NCBI GenBank assembly: GCA_964567045.1
Contig: CAZMLE010000015.1
Span: 1 to 64,000, forward strand
DNA: 64,000 nucleotides
Direction: 5' to 3'
DNA from: JAFNGF01 sp964567045
Lineage (GTDB): Bacteria; Planctomycetota; Phycisphaerae; Sedimentisphaerales; Anaerobacaceae
A model generated the notes under the pieces. It had not been told where the DNA came from. It worked only from the letters and a program-made list of their open reading frames with translations, and made no database searches. Made by a program: the position numbers and the translations under genes. Shown here in pieces: positions 17,009 through 25,637 of the stretch (position 1 is its first letter; each line of letters begins with the position of its first letter).

Positions 17009-17200
17009 CTAACCGATCCGGCCGTTTTCGTTGATGTCGGTTCCGTGAAGCTCCTCGAGCTTTTTGACCAGTTCGCGCAATGTGTTCTGCGTCAATTTCA
17101 GTTGATCTTCGAGAGCTTGCACCCGGTCCTCAATAGAATCGGATTTGCGATAGTGACCATACATCAGGCCGGTCTGTACGATTTCCCAAAGAACGCCCAT
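17009..17200 (-). CDS. Small coiled-coil protein
   Basis: This is a 63-residue protein: a short N-terminal helix (MGVLWEIVQTGLMYGHYR) and then a clear heptad-patterned coiled coil (IEDRVQALEDQLKLTQNTLRE). GAGGTG precedes the ATG by about 6 nt. The good ribosome-binding site and heptads support a real gene, perhaps an oligomerising accessory protein. Confidence 0.5.
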   Translation of the reverse strand: MGVLWEIVQTGLMYGHYRKSDSIEDRVQALEDQLKLTQNTLRELVKKLEELHGTDINENGRIG

Positions 17201-17247
17201 TTTTCACCTCGATTTATTGTCGCTGTTTCAAATCAACTATCACGGTT

Positions 17248-17269
17248 GGTGGGCTGAAGCCCACCCTAC
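17248..17269 (-). repeat. GTAG-footed palindrome (REP-like, gtgggc type)
   Basis: Minus-strand reading is GTAGGGTGGGCTTCAGCCCACC, with a perfect GGTGGGC/GCCCACC stem. It has the same layout as the GTAG-GGTATGC family around the RAYT genes. Confidence 0.75.
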
Positions 17270-17415
17270 AATTGTTCCGCCCGGATCAACGTTGTCAATC
17301 CCGCTCGTGCCGGTGATATTATGGCCGGGAGTGCCGAGAAAAGCAAGGAATCTTCGTCGGTCGTTCGTCGTATTGCGTCGTGCGGGAGGGCGGAGACCTA
17401 TTCTGGCAGCACAGT

Positions 17416-17440
17416 GGATTCCCGCTTGCGCGGGAATGAC
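17416..17440 (+). repeat. ATTCCCGC-GCGGGAAT palindrome
   Basis: attcccgc ttgc gcgggaat is a perfect 8-bp inverted repeat, flanked by gg and gac. This is the common bacterial tggattcccgc...gcgggaatgac intergenic repeat, and I see one copy in this window. Confidence 0.7.
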
Positions 17441-17462
17441 ACGATGGCTCGGCCAACTTGAG

Positions 17463-17822
17463 TTATTTACTTTTTACCGTCTCGGCCAATTCGGCGATGC
17501 GAAGCTCCAGTCTCTTTATTTCTCGCTTGATGCTGTGTTTGTGGACCATCTCCCAGGCAAAAACTTTCATGAAGCCAATAGCCAGGACGCATGGGACGAA
17601 GATGGCAGCATACATAATTTGCAGTTGCGTCTCGTCGGTCTCGAAGAACTGGATGGCGCTATACACAGCCCCAGCGAAGAAGATGATCCCCCATATCCAG
17701 ACCACAACGGCGGTGGACCACATTTTCCTGCTGTAGAAATCCCTTGCCATAGACAGTATGCTGTCTTCTTTTGAGTCGTCATAGGTATCTTCGAGTATTT
17801 TTTTTATATCTTCCTCGTTCAT
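17463..17822 (-). CDS. Two-helix membrane protein paired with the ECF sigma (DUF6768-like)
   Basis: The 119 residues comprise an acidic N-terminus (MNEEDIKKILEDTYDD), two transmembrane segments (about residues 36-57 and 67-88) and a C-terminal coiled coil (REIKRLELRIAELAETV). AAGGAG precedes the ATG, 18 bp after the reconstructed sigma stop codon, so the two form an operon. Small membrane proteins of this shape (DUF6768 and relatives) sit beside ECF sigma genes in planctomycetes. A regulatory partnership is inferred. Confidence 0.6.
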   Translation of the reverse strand: MNEEDIKKILEDTYDDSKEDSILSMARDFYSRKMWSTAVVVWIWGIIFFAGAVYSAIQFFETDETQLQIMYAAIFVPCVLAIGFMKVFAWEMVHKHSIKREIKRLELRIAELAETVKSK

Positions 17823-17840
17823 TTTATTTCTCCTTCATTC

Positions 17841-18370
17841 TTATTCGAAATGTTGTTGCCAAAGTTCTTTAAGTTCTTTTCTTGCATTGGCCAGCCGCGA
17901 CTTAACAGTGCCACCTGGAATCTTTAAAGCTATGCTTATCTCGGAAACACTAAGCCGTTCAAAATAATAAAGATAAAGAACAGCTCTTTTTCTGATGTCT
18001 AATTTTCCCAACAGCTCTTTAACTTCGATATCCTTTTTTCCCTGTGTTGATGACCTTGAACTTCTTCGATACTGATATGTTTTACAGCTTTGTCTTTTTT
18101 TATCCAGTCGATTGACTTGTTTGTTGTTATTCTATAAGCCCATGCCTTGAAATTTGCAGGGTCGTTCAATTTTCTCAAACCTTTTATGATGCCGAGCCAG
18201 CTTTGCTGAGTAATGTCCCACGCTGCCTGGTTGTCTGAGGTCAACCTAAAAGCATGCTGCCAAAGACGTTTTTGCCATCGGCCGACAAGTTCTTCCATGG
18301 CCTTGACATCGCCATCCTGGGCATCCATAACCAGCAACTGGTCTTCAATATTTGAAAGTTCGTTTTTCAC
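17841..18370 (-). pseudogene. ECF sigma factor with a frameshift at an A6 run
   Basis: The zero frame from 18370 encodes region 2 (LVGRWQKRLWQHAFRLTSD, AWDITQQSWLGIIKGL, FKAWAYRITTNKSIDWIKK) and stops at 17999. Region 4 (AVLYLYYFERLSVSEISIAL, GTVKSRLANARKEL) continues in the -1 frame to a stop at 17841. The two frames join at gggaaaaaagg (the A6 lies at 18034-18039 on the plus strand), where one added A restores a normal sigma of about 176 residues. A sequencing or assembly slip, a mutation, or slippage during expression could each explain it. The intact downstream partner argues that the operon is recent. Confidence 0.75.
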
Positions 18371-18548
18371 TTACTTTATTAGTCTTAAATTCGGCCTGGA
18401 TGGTTCATTTTGGTTCATAAAAAAGTGTAGTTACTGCGGCTCAAAAACCAATTGTAAAAATGCTTATTTATTGGTATATACTTAAAAAAGGCCAAAGATA
18501 AAAGACTAAAAACTAAATTCTAATAACCAGCGACTATTGACCAATAAT

Positions 18549-18637
18549 GGAGAGGTGTCCGAGTGGCCGAAGGAGCACGCTTGGAAAGCGTGTGTCCCGA
18601 TTAATCGGGACCGCGGGTTCGAATCCCGCCCTCTCCG
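18549..18637 (+). tRNA. tRNA-Ser (anticodon GGA)
   Basis: The acceptor strands ggagagg and cctctcc pair. The anticodon loop ttggaaa gives GGA; a class II variable arm (tgtcccgattaatcgggacc) is present; the T-arm is gcgggttcgaatcccgc. Discriminator is G. A near copy of the 3' end lies 110 bp downstream. Confidence 0.95.
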
Positions 18638-18747
18638 TTATGAACGAGGTGAATAACGGAAGGGAGCAGCACAACTGCTTGTGCTGCGTCGGGATGAGAA
18701 GGGTTTGGCGATGTCCTTTGGACCGACAAACCCCTGGCCCGAAAGGG

Positions 18748-18764
18748 GAATCCCACCCTCTCCG
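18748..18764 (+). repeat. Partial duplication of the tRNA-Ser 3' end
   Basis: gaatcccaccctctccg matches tRNA-Ser positions 18621-18637 with one mismatch. Such a direct repeat of a tRNA 3' end is what a site-specific integration leaves behind, here bracketing only about 110 bp (18638-18747). Confidence 0.5.
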
Positions 18765-18834
18765 ATTTTATAAGGGCACAGGAGAATAAGTACGTTATCT
18801 TTTGCGTGCCCCTTGTCAGTAGGAGGTCCATTCG

Positions 18835-20469
18835 GTGCGAGTAGCATTGGGACAATTCAATGCGACGGTCGGCGATTTGGCCGGCAATGCCGAGAAGATG
18901 CGCAACATCTACGCCCAGGCACTTAAAGGCGGCGTGGACTTGCTGGCCTTTCCAGAAATGGCGGTTTGTGGATATCCGCCGGAAGACCTGCTGCTGAAAA
19001 AACACTTCGTCGAAGATGCCCGTGCGGCGGTGGAGAAACTTGCCGCTGACTGCCCGGACGCTACCCTGATAGTCGGTTTTGCTGAAAGCTATCAGGGCAA
19101 AAGGTACAATTCAGCCGGCGTGCTGCGCAAAGGCCGGATAGAGAAAATCTATCGAAAAGGTCTGCTGCCGAATTATGGCGTGTTCGATGAGCGAAGGTAC
19201 TTCGAGCCTGGAACCGAGCCGCTGATAATAAGGTTAAAAAGCCTGAATATTGCCATCACCATCTGCGAAGACCTCTGGGATATCAATTGGCTTGGGCGCT
19301 TTCTCAAGAATGTCGGCCCAATTCAGCTAATTGTTAATATTTCCGCCTCGCCCTTCCACACGGGCAAGATTACCGCAAGGCAGGAATTGCTCAGCCGATG
19401 CGCCCAAAAGTTCAACTGCGCAGTTGCCTACTGCAATCTTGTCGGCGGACAGGACGAATTGGTTTTTGACGGTCGAAGTATGTTTACCGACTCGGCAGGA
19501 AATATCATCGCCCAGGCCAAAGCATTTGAGGAGGATTTGTTAATCACAGATATCGGGGATCGGGCATCGGGGATCGGGCATCGGGCATGCGGTCACCCAG
19601 CCGACCCTATTGAGGAAGTTTACCAGGCGCTTGTGCTTGGAACCCGAGATTATGCCCGAAAGAACGGCTTCAAGAAGGTCTTGCTGGGGCTAAGCGGAGG
19701 CATCGATTCTTCCGTCACTGCGGCTATCGCCGCTGCCGCTTTGGGACCGGAAAATGTTGTCGGAATCACAATGCCGTCAAAGTTCAACAGCCCACAGACC
19801 ATTTCAGATGCCGAAAAACTGGCAAAGAATCTGGGCATCGAATTTCATACCATCCCGATTGGGCCGGTCTTAGAGCAGTTCAACAAGGTATTGCAGAGCA
19901 TACCGGGCTGGGACGGTAAAGGTATCGCCTATGAAAATCTCCAGGCCAGAATCCGGGGCACTATGCTTATGTCACTGAGCAATCGGTTGGGCTGTCTTGT
20001 ACTAACCACCGGCAACAAAAGCGAGACCTCGGTTGGCTATGCGACTCTTTATGGTGACACAGCCGGCGGCTTTGCTGTGATAAAAGACGTGCCCAAGACG
20101 ATGATTTATAAATTGGCCGAGCACATAAACAAACACGCTGGCCACGAGGTTATGCCGGCGGACGTGATCACCAGAGCACCAACAGCAGAGTTGAGGCCCA
20201 ACCAAAAGGACACCGATTCACTGCCGGAGTATGACCTGCTTGATAAAATCATCGAGTTTTACGTCGAGCAGGATATGTCACCGCGCCAGATGGTTGAATC
20301 CGACCTGCCGCAAGATGTGGTCCTTAGCGTCATTCGCATGGTCGATAAAAATGAATATAAAAGAAGGCTGTCGCCGCCGGGCATAAAAATTACGCCCAAG
20401 GCCTTTGGGAAAGACCGCCGACTGCCGATAACCAACCGCTACAGTATAGTGAAAAGTGAGCTAAAATGA
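18835..20469 (+). CDS. nadE: Glutamine-dependent NAD+ synthetase
   Basis: The enzyme forms NAD+ from deamido-NAD+, ATP and glutamine. The N-terminal nitrilase-type amidase domain (residues about 1-250) has the triad Glu in FPEMAVCGYPPEDLL, Lys in RKGLLPNYGVFDE and Cys in ITICEDLWD. The C-terminal synthetase carries the P-loop-like LGLSGGIDSSVTAAIA and later TGNKSETSVGY. Start GTG 18835 has AGGAGG 8 nt upstream. An unusual GDRASGIGHRACGH linker (codons over 19551-19593) between the domains is encoded by a gatcggg tandem tract, apparently inserted in frame. Confidence 0.93.
   Translation: MRVALGQFNATVGDLAGNAEKMRNIYAQALKGGVDLLAFPEMAVCGYPPEDLLLKKHFVEDARAAVEKLAADCPDATLIVGFAESYQGKRYNSAGVLRKGRIEKIYRKGLLPNYGVFDERRYFEPGTEPLIIRLKSLNIAITICEDLWDINWLGRFLKNVGPIQLIVNISASPFHTGKITARQELLSRCAQKFNCAVAYCNLVGGQDELVFDGRSMFTDSAGNIIAQAKAFEEDLLITDIGDRASGIGHRACGHPADPIEEVYQALVLGTRDYARKNGFKKVLLGLSGGIDSSVTAAIAAAALGPENVVGITMPSKFNSPQTISDAEKLAKNLGIEFHTIPIGPVLEQFNKVLQSIPGWDGKGIAYENLQARIRGTMLMSLSNRLGCLVLTTGNKSETSVGYATLYGDTAGGFAVIKDVPKTMIYKLAEHINKHAGHEVMPADVITRAPTAELRPNQKDTDSLPEYDLLDKIIEFYVEQDMSPRQMVESDLPQDVVLSVIRMVDKNEYKRRLSPPGIKITPKAFGKDRRLPITNRYSIVKSELK
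19551..19593 (+). repeat. Tandem tract (ATCGGG type) inside nadE
   Basis: atcggggatcgggcatcggggatcgggcatcggg consists of loose 8-9-bp units. It keeps the frame and lies between the amidase and synthetase domains. Confidence 0.65.
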
Positions 20470-20532
20470 CTAAAATGCCTAAAGTGAGCTAAAGGTAAAA
20501 CTAACAATTTTAGGCACTTTAGGCACTTTTAA
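20462..20532. terminator. Possible bidirectional terminator / inverted tract
   Basis: taaaatgcctaaagtgagc (about 20470-20490) is complementary to the following ttaggcactttaggcacttt (about 20508-20528), giving an A/T-rich stem of about 20 bp. It lies between the convergent ends of nadE and the SagB-DJ-1 gene. The arms themselves are made of repeated tgcctaaag units. Confidence 0.45.
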
Positions 20533-20550
20533 CTTTGGTCAGTCTGTCTT

Positions 20551-21903
20551 CTATCTACCTGCCAGAGCGTCTGCAATTGCCCTTGCGAAGCCGTTGGCTG
20601 CTATTGGACCGGTTGCCGTTATTATAAGGCCGTCCCGTTCAACCGGAACGCCGGTATATCTGGCGCCGGCTCGCTCAAGTGTCACTCGTTCGGAAATGAA
20701 GCTCGTGGCTCTGACGCCGCGAAGCACACCTGCGTTGGCCAGAATCGTAGGCGCCACGGAAATCGCGGCGAGCACTTTTCGCTTTGCTGCTGCCTCGCGG
20801 GCGATATTTAGCGCCACTGGACTATTGAAATATAGCTTTGCTCCCGGCCCTCCGACGAAAATGATTGCATCGTAGTCATCGACACTCAGGTCGGTTATCG
20901 CAACTGTGGCCTCAGCCGTGTTTCCAAGCATGCCTCTTGTGGTTCCTATCCTTGTACTGGCAACAACCGTCAGGGCACCTGTCATACCAAGAAAACGCTT
21001 GGTATCAAAAAGCTCCCCGTCTTGAAAATTCTCAGCGGGGATAATGAAGACGGCCTTTCTCGGTCTTGCGGGAATTTGCTGGGGCGGTGTTATGGTCGTT
21101 AGGTCTTGTCCTGGCCCTGTTGAGACCTGTTCAGCCGGATAACCAACGGCAACTATGTAAAGCGGCTCGGTGTTTCTCGGCAGGTTGCATGCGCTTCTGG
21201 CATTTCTTGGGTCAAAATCGCCGATTGCGGCAGAACCTAAGGCCAAGTTGACAGCCTGAAGCTGGATATTTTGAGCGATATGCCCTGCCTGCAATAGGAT
21301 AAGCTGTCTGGCCTTACCGCTGGAACGGATGCCAATATCTCTCAGAGAGGAGGTAAGAACAAGACAGCAGCCGGCTGAAGCCACCGCCTCGGGGTTTATG
21401 GTTGCCGCCGCCAATCCGCCTCGCGCATCCATATTCAGGGTTTGTTGCAGGCTGTGTGTATCAGGATTGTATAGATAGACTCCATCTTGCGTCGCCAGAT
21501 ATAACTGTATTGGGTGGGCTTCGCTCTCTGACAGGGCCGTTCGAGAACGGGTTGGCGCTGGCGCAACTGGTTGGGCCTGCCTTTCCATCGTGGCAAGACC
21601 AGCCCAGGCCAACTGCCCGATCTGAGCAGGTTTAAGGCCTTGCCCGTTAAACCGTTGCGCCCCGATGTATCGGGGCTGGTTGGCAAAGGTTTCCTCAAGG
21701 CTAAGCGAGCCGGTCAATTTTGCCTCGGGAAGCTGAATTATTTTTAGGGTTGAACCACGAGGCCCCCGCGTACGCGGGGGGACCCCGCTTCCCGGGAGGC
21801 CAGCCAAACAAATCGCCACAAGACCCGGTAAGATTACTGCCACCGCGCAAATAAATTTGAAATTTGAAATTTGAAATTTGAAATTGCCCGATACACGTTT
21901 CAT
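20551..21903 (-). CDS. Secreted SagB-type nitroreductase-like + DJ-1/PfpI-like fusion
   Basis: A signal segment is followed by a SagB-like oxidoreductase domain (about residues 55-275: LPEAKLTGSLSLEETFANQ, IQLYLATQDGVYLYNPDTHS, LLQAGHIAQNIQLQAVNL). A DJ-1/PfpI domain follows (about 283-450: KAVFIIPAENFQDGELFDT, YDAIIFVGGPGAKLYF). At the DJ-1 nucleophile elbow, AAISVAPTILA has Ser where active members have Cys. The N-terminus is encoded by intruding repeats (FKFQISNFKF from an AAATTTG tract; GVPPRTRGPRG from a palindrome). It is probably exported or lipid-linked. The substrate is unknown, and cofactor binding outside the cytoplasm is doubtful. Confidence 0.7.
   Translation of the reverse strand: MKRVSGNFKFQISNFKFICAVAVILPGLVAICLAGLPGSGVPPRTRGPRGSTLKIIQLPEAKLTGSLSLEETFANQPRYIGAQRFNGQGLKPAQIGQLAWAGLATMERQAQPVAPAPTRSRTALSESEAHPIQLYLATQDGVYLYNPDTHSLQQTLNMDARGGLAAATINPEAVASAGCCLVLTSSLRDIGIRSSGKARQLILLQAGHIAQNIQLQAVNLALGSAAIGDFDPRNARSACNLPRNTEPLYIVAVGYPAEQVSTGPGQDLTTITPPQQIPARPRKAVFIIPAENFQDGELFDTKRFLGMTGALTVVASTRIGTTRGMLGNTAEATVAITDLSVDDYDAIIFVGGPGAKLYFNSPVALNIAREAAAKRKVLAAISVAPTILANAGVLRGVRATSFISERVTLERAGARYTGVPVERDGLIITATGPIAANGFARAIADALAGR
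21763..21780. repeat. GC-rich palindrome inside the SagB-DJ-1 gene
   Basis: cccccgcgtacgcggggg is a perfect palindrome, in frame, and the same core as 14621-14636. It encodes PPRTRGP just after the signal peptide. Confidence 0.7.
21851..21886. repeat. AAATTTG tandem tract inside the SagB-DJ-1 signal region
   Basis: It contains five units of aaatttg/aaattt, read on the minus strand as FKFQISNFKF. It belongs to the same class as other word-like tracts of the window. Confidence 0.7.
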
Positions 21904-22158
21904 TTTTCGGTCCTCCCAAGCAGATTTTCTTGTTCATTGTTCATTGTATTTTGTTCATTGTTTTTAACTACGAACTATGAACAAAAAACTCAGAACCAGA
22001 AATGGATCCAGTCGGAGTATATTATACATTCCGGCCTGAAAATGCGCGGACAAATAGAAAAGATTTGGCGGAAAATCCAATCCGTCACATCTCTGCCTGG
22101 GCAGGGAACCGAGCATCGAGAATCGGGGATCCAGGATGGAGACGTGTCTGTTTGTGAT

Positions 22159-23703
22159 TTAGACGTATAATGCGGTTTGAGTGGGCAGCGGCAAAAAGAC
22201 GGTGAAGGTGGAGCCTTTGTCTAATTCGCTTTCGACCTCAATTCTGCCGCGGTGCATATTTACGATTTCTTTAACGATAGCCAGGCCCAATCCTGTGCCC
22301 TTGATCTGCTTGCCTGGGCGTGGCACGCGGTAAAATCGGTCGAAGATTCTTGGAAGAGCCTCTTTGGGTATCCCCATACCAGTGTCACTAACCCGTATGA
22401 GTAATTCTTGCCCAAGTCGTCGGGCACAGATGCTGACCTGACCACCATGCGGCGTAAACTTGATTGCGTTACCGACCAGGTTCATGACCATTGACTGAAT
22501 CTTGCCCTCGTCACCCTGCAGCACGCCCAGGTTGTCGGCAATATCTACTTTTAATTGGATACCCTTTGTGTCGGCTAAGTGCTGTACCGCTGACAGGACC
22601 TGTTGTACGACAGCGGTGATATCCACAGGCTCTCGCGAGAATTTGACCGTGCCGGACTCAATCCGTGACACTTCCAGAAGCGCTTCGATCAGATTCTTCA
22701 GAAGGTCTGATTCCTCATCGATGACGGTCAAAAACTTGTGCTTGGTCTGCTCGGTCATATCGTGGTCGCGTAGTATGGTTGTGATATAGGCCTTAATTGC
22801 TGTCAGCGGCGTGCGCAGCTCGTGTGTGACCGAAGAGATGAAGTCGTTTTTCATCCGGTCAATTTCACGCTCACGGGATACATCGCGCAGTACCGTAACA
22901 ATGCCCAACATCGTGCCGTCATTCTTGCGGATGGGAGCTGCCGTAGCCGAGATTGGACATTCCCTGCCGTCTCTGGTGATAAGAGCGTCACGGTCACCGC
23001 CGTTTTCCATTTGTCCAGAACTTAGTACCTTGTCGATAGGACTCTCGACCGGCTTCTTCGTCTTCTCGTCAATGGGATGGAAAACTTCATCGACTATTTT
23101 GCCTTGGACTTCGTGGTATTTCCATTTGGTCAGATTCTCAGCTACTTTGTTGAATAGGATGATTCGCTTTTGGACATCTACCGCAATGACACCCTCACTC
23201 ATACTGCAAAGAGTCACCGCCAGAAGTTCTTTCTCTGCTGCGAGCTGTTCTGTTCGTTCTTTGACCAGGGCCTCGAGGTCATTATGGTACTGTTTAAGGG
23301 CATCTGTGGCCTTTTTGTGTGCCAGGGCTTTTTCTACCACCTGTGGCAGGATTTTCAAATAGTTGCGCTGCGCATCTTTTATGATATAGTCATAGGCCCC
23401 TGCCTTCATTGCCTTGATAGCGATTTCCTCGTCTCCAGCGCCGGTGGCAAAAATCACCGGGCTATCGTCGGTCAGTTGCAAGACGTCAAAGGCCGTCCCA
23501 TCACCAAGAAGATAATCGACAACTGCTACGTCAAATTTGTCAGAAGTTAAGATGCTTTTTGCCTGGGCAAAAGAGCCGGCTATAGTGTAATCGTATGAAA
23601 GCCCTTGCTGTTTGACCAATCGCTCGAAGGCTGCCTGATCGATCTTATCGTCTTCGACCAGCAGGATTCTGCATCTGGAATTTTCCGTAATCTCAGTCTC
23701 CAT
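22159..23703 (-). CDS. Receiver-PAS-histidine kinase
   Basis: It has an N-terminal receiver domain (LLVEDDKIDQ, phospho-Asp in VAVVDYLLGDG, about residues 10-125), a coiled coil, a PAS domain (about 155-280: SMSEGVIAVDVQKRIILFN), HisKA (SSVTHELRTPLTAIKAY) and HATPase_c (MNLVGNAIKFTPHGG, DTGMGIP, GTGLGLAIV). There are no membrane segments, so it is a cytoplasmic hybrid kinase of the receiver-first type. ATG 23703 starts 13 bp after the preceding response regulator gene. Its output partner is probably one of the two adjacent single-domain regulators. Confidence 0.88.
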   Translation of the reverse strand: METEITENSRCRILLVEDDKIDQAAFERLVKQQGLSYDYTIAGSFAQAKSILTSDKFDVAVVDYLLGDGTAFDVLQLTDDSPVIFATGAGDEEIAIKAMKAGAYDYIIKDAQRNYLKILPQVVEKALAHKKATDALKQYHNDLEALVKERTEQLAAEKELLAVTLCSMSEGVIAVDVQKRIILFNKVAENLTKWKYHEVQGKIVDEVFHPIDEKTKKPVESPIDKVLSSGQMENGGDRDALITRDGRECPISATAAPIRKNDGTMLGIVTVLRDVSREREIDRMKNDFISSVTHELRTPLTAIKAYITTILRDHDMTEQTKHKFLTVIDEESDLLKNLIEALLEVSRIESGTVKFSREPVDITAVVQQVLSAVQHLADTKGIQLKVDIADNLGVLQGDEGKIQSMVMNLVGNAIKFTPHGGQVSICARRLGQELLIRVSDTGMGIPKEALPRIFDRFYRVPRPGKQIKGTGLGLAIVKEIVNMHRGRIEVESELDKGSTFTVFLPLPTQTALYV

Positions 23704-23716
23704 GCGGCGGCTCACT

Positions 23717-24136
23717 TTAATCCGCCATACGTTGGGCGGATAAAGTCCAGCGCAGGTCAACCGTCCTGACTGCCTCGACAAACTTTTTGTAATCCACAGG
23801 CTTAACTATGTATCCGGCAACACCAAGCCTAAGACTTTCAACCACATCGCGTTCTTTTTCAGAGGTTGCCAGCACAACAACGGGAATTTTTGCCAGCGAT
23901 TTATGAGCCTTTAAGGTTTTCAGAAATTCGATGCCGTTGGCTTCCGGTGTCGTCAAATCCAGAAGGATAAGGCATGGTTTTTTGCCACCTTTGGCTCTTA
24001 GATATGCCGACGCCTTTTTGGCGTCAGGTATATCTACCAATTGGTTTGTGACCTTCAAATCCTTGAGTGCACGCTCAACAGTCACTGCATCCGCTCGGTA
24101 AGCTTCGACCAGCAATATTGGTTTGGAACTTCGCAT
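23717..24136 (-). CDS. Single-domain response regulator
   Basis: The 139 residues form only a receiver domain: phospho-Asp in CLILLDLTTPEANG, Thr/Ser switch in VVVLATSEKE, Lys in YIVKPVD. The usual pair of acidic residues near the N-terminus is reduced to VEAYRAD, so metal binding may be altered; Rcp1/RcpA-type receivers vary here. GGAGGGG stands before ATG 24136. The kinase gene follows in the same direction. Confidence 0.85.
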   Translation of the reverse strand: MRSSKPILLVEAYRADAVTVERALKDLKVTNQLVDIPDAKKASAYLRAKGGKKPCLILLDLTTPEANGIEFLKTLKAHKSLAKIPVVVLATSEKERDVVESLRLGVAGYIVKPVDYKKFVEAVRTVDLRWTLSAQRMAD

Positions 24137-24390
24137 CTTCGCCCCTCCTTTCTCACTTTGACTGTGGCGAGGTAGATAGTACCTGCTGGCCGTAGCTGCT
24201 AAAGGGTGATGGCTCCAGCAAGGGTCGACTCGGGCAGCGGTACTATCTATCAGCAATCAAGAACGCTCGATCATATATCTATGGCTGCGAAAGAATCGCA
24301 AACGGGAAACGAACACCACGCATTTGTACACGCGCACACCCCCATATAGCTGGCCAGCTCCTTTCAAGATGAAAATCAACAGGAGCGGGT

Positions 24391-24786
24391 TTACCTGCCT
24401 TCGGTATTGACGTACTTTTTCAATTTTTTCCGCAGCGTTCTGCCCAACTGTGTTGGATCAAAAGGCTTTGTTATGTAATCGTCCGCGCCTTCATACAGCG
24501 CCCTGCCCACGTCGGCCATCATTCCCTTAGCCGTCAACATAAAGACCGGTATGTTCTCTGTTTTTTTGTCCTGTTTGAGCCGGGAGAGCACCTCCAATCC
24601 GTCCATTCCAGGCATCATCCAATCCAACAGAATCAAGTCGGGCATCAACTCGGCGGCGATTTCCAGAGCACGGGCCCCGTTATCAGCCTGATGTACCTCA
24701 AAGCCGTCCAGCTGTAGGTTGTATTGCAAGACCCTGCGGATATGCTCTTCATCCTCAACTACCAAAACAGAGATCCGCTCATTCAT
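24391..24786 (-). CDS. Single-domain response regulator (PhoP/CheY-like receiver)
   Basis: This is a canonical receiver of 131 residues: VVEDEEHIRRVL, DLILLDWMMPGMDGLEVLSR (phospho-Asp), VFMLTAKG and DDYITKPFDPTQL. A basic tail (RTLRKKLKKYVNTEG) replaces an output domain. GGGGAG precedes ATG 24786. It is separated by about 250 bp of non-coding sequence from the next regulator, so it may have its own promoter. Confidence 0.88.
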   Translation of the reverse strand: MNERISVLVVEDEEHIRRVLQYNLQLDGFEVHQADNGARALEIAAELMPDLILLDWMMPGMDGLEVLSRLKQDKKTENIPVFMLTAKGMMADVGRALYEGADDYITKPFDPTQLGRTLRKKLKKYVNTEGR

Positions 24787-24837
24787 CGTAAACTCCCCGT
24801 CTGGTTTAACTTGGTTTTTGCAGAATGGACTCGCAGT

Positions 24838-25005
24838 GAAATTGAAGATTTTCAATTGTCGATTTTCAATTTCCCCCTGCTCACCCCCAGTTTATAACCC
24901 CCACAAACGAGTGTTTCCTAACACGTTTGTCGGTCAAGTTATCGTCATATTAGCAAGGCGATTTCACTCAAAATTACCAATTGAAGATTGAAATTTGAGA
25001 ATTTT
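24838..25005. repeat. Word-like AT tracts before the dxr operon
   Basis: ttgaagattttcaattgtcgattttcaattt (24839-24871) and attaccaattgaagattgaaatttgagaat (24972-25001) belong to the same ATTGAAATT-type family as 13666-13705. The sequence between them shows no gene. Confidence 0.5.
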
Positions 25006-25092
25006 ATGTGCCCCGACTTGATCGGGGGCTTCTGAGTCGGCATCTTGACAGTTTGCCGCACATACCGTACTATCGCAATTGTGGGCGAAAAG

Positions 25093-25632
25093 ATGCTAAT
25101 CATTCTGCTGGTGGCAGTGAACCTGGCAGCCGGGTTCGGTTTTGCAGTTCCTATCGCCAGGCTGCTGGGCGGTATAAGCGGTCGGCCGGGCAGAATTCTT
25201 CGCTGCCTGGCAGTCCTTATCGGGATATATTTTGTGGAGTGCGTTGCCTTTTCTGCCGGGATGTGCACGCAGGTCTTTAGCGTAGGGTTGGCTTTCCTCT
25301 GGGGCATCATCTTCGGCTTATGGCTGCGCAGCCGGACATCGGCACGCAGAGCTTTGACGGCATCGTTTTTGGTATCTATTTATACCAGCCTGCCGACAGC
25401 TTCTTTTTGTATCCTCATCCCCGTGGCAGGGCTTGTCGGAGGAGGACATATTTTAAGTGCTCAGGAGGGAACCAGCTTTGGCATTCCTGATTTTCTGCCG
25501 TGGCCGTTTAACACTATATTTGGTTTTTTTGCAGCCCTTTTGATAGGCACACTTGTATTCAAAACGATAATTACAACTGGCGAAGTTAGCCTGCTCATTC
25601 ATCTTGGAGAAAACCCCGCTATTGGGCGTTAG
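25093..25632 (+). CDS. Hypothetical multi-helix membrane protein upstream of dxr
   Basis: The 179 residues from ATG 25093 have five to six hydrophobic segments (LIILLVAVNLAAGFGFAV, ILRCLAVLIGIYFVECVA, VGLAFLWGIIFGLWL and others). No signature was found. The stop codon lies 5 bp before the dxr ATG, so it is almost certainly cotranscribed with dxr-rseP-glyA. A role in isoprenoid or envelope biology would only be inferred from position. Confidence 0.65.
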   Translation: MLIILLVAVNLAAGFGFAVPIARLLGGISGRPGRILRCLAVLIGIYFVECVAFSAGMCTQVFSVGLAFLWGIIFGLWLRSRTSARRALTASFLVSIYTSLPTASFCILIPVAGLVGGGHILSAQEGTSFGIPDFLPWPFNTIFGFFAALLIGTLVFKTIITTGEVSLLIHLGENPAIGR

Positions 25633-25637
25633 CATTT

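Noticed and set aside
18601..19005. Minus-strand frame across tRNA-Ser (GEGGIRTRGPD)
   Set aside because: It is antisense to tRNA-Ser and nadE; the peptide is a known artefact of tRNA complements.
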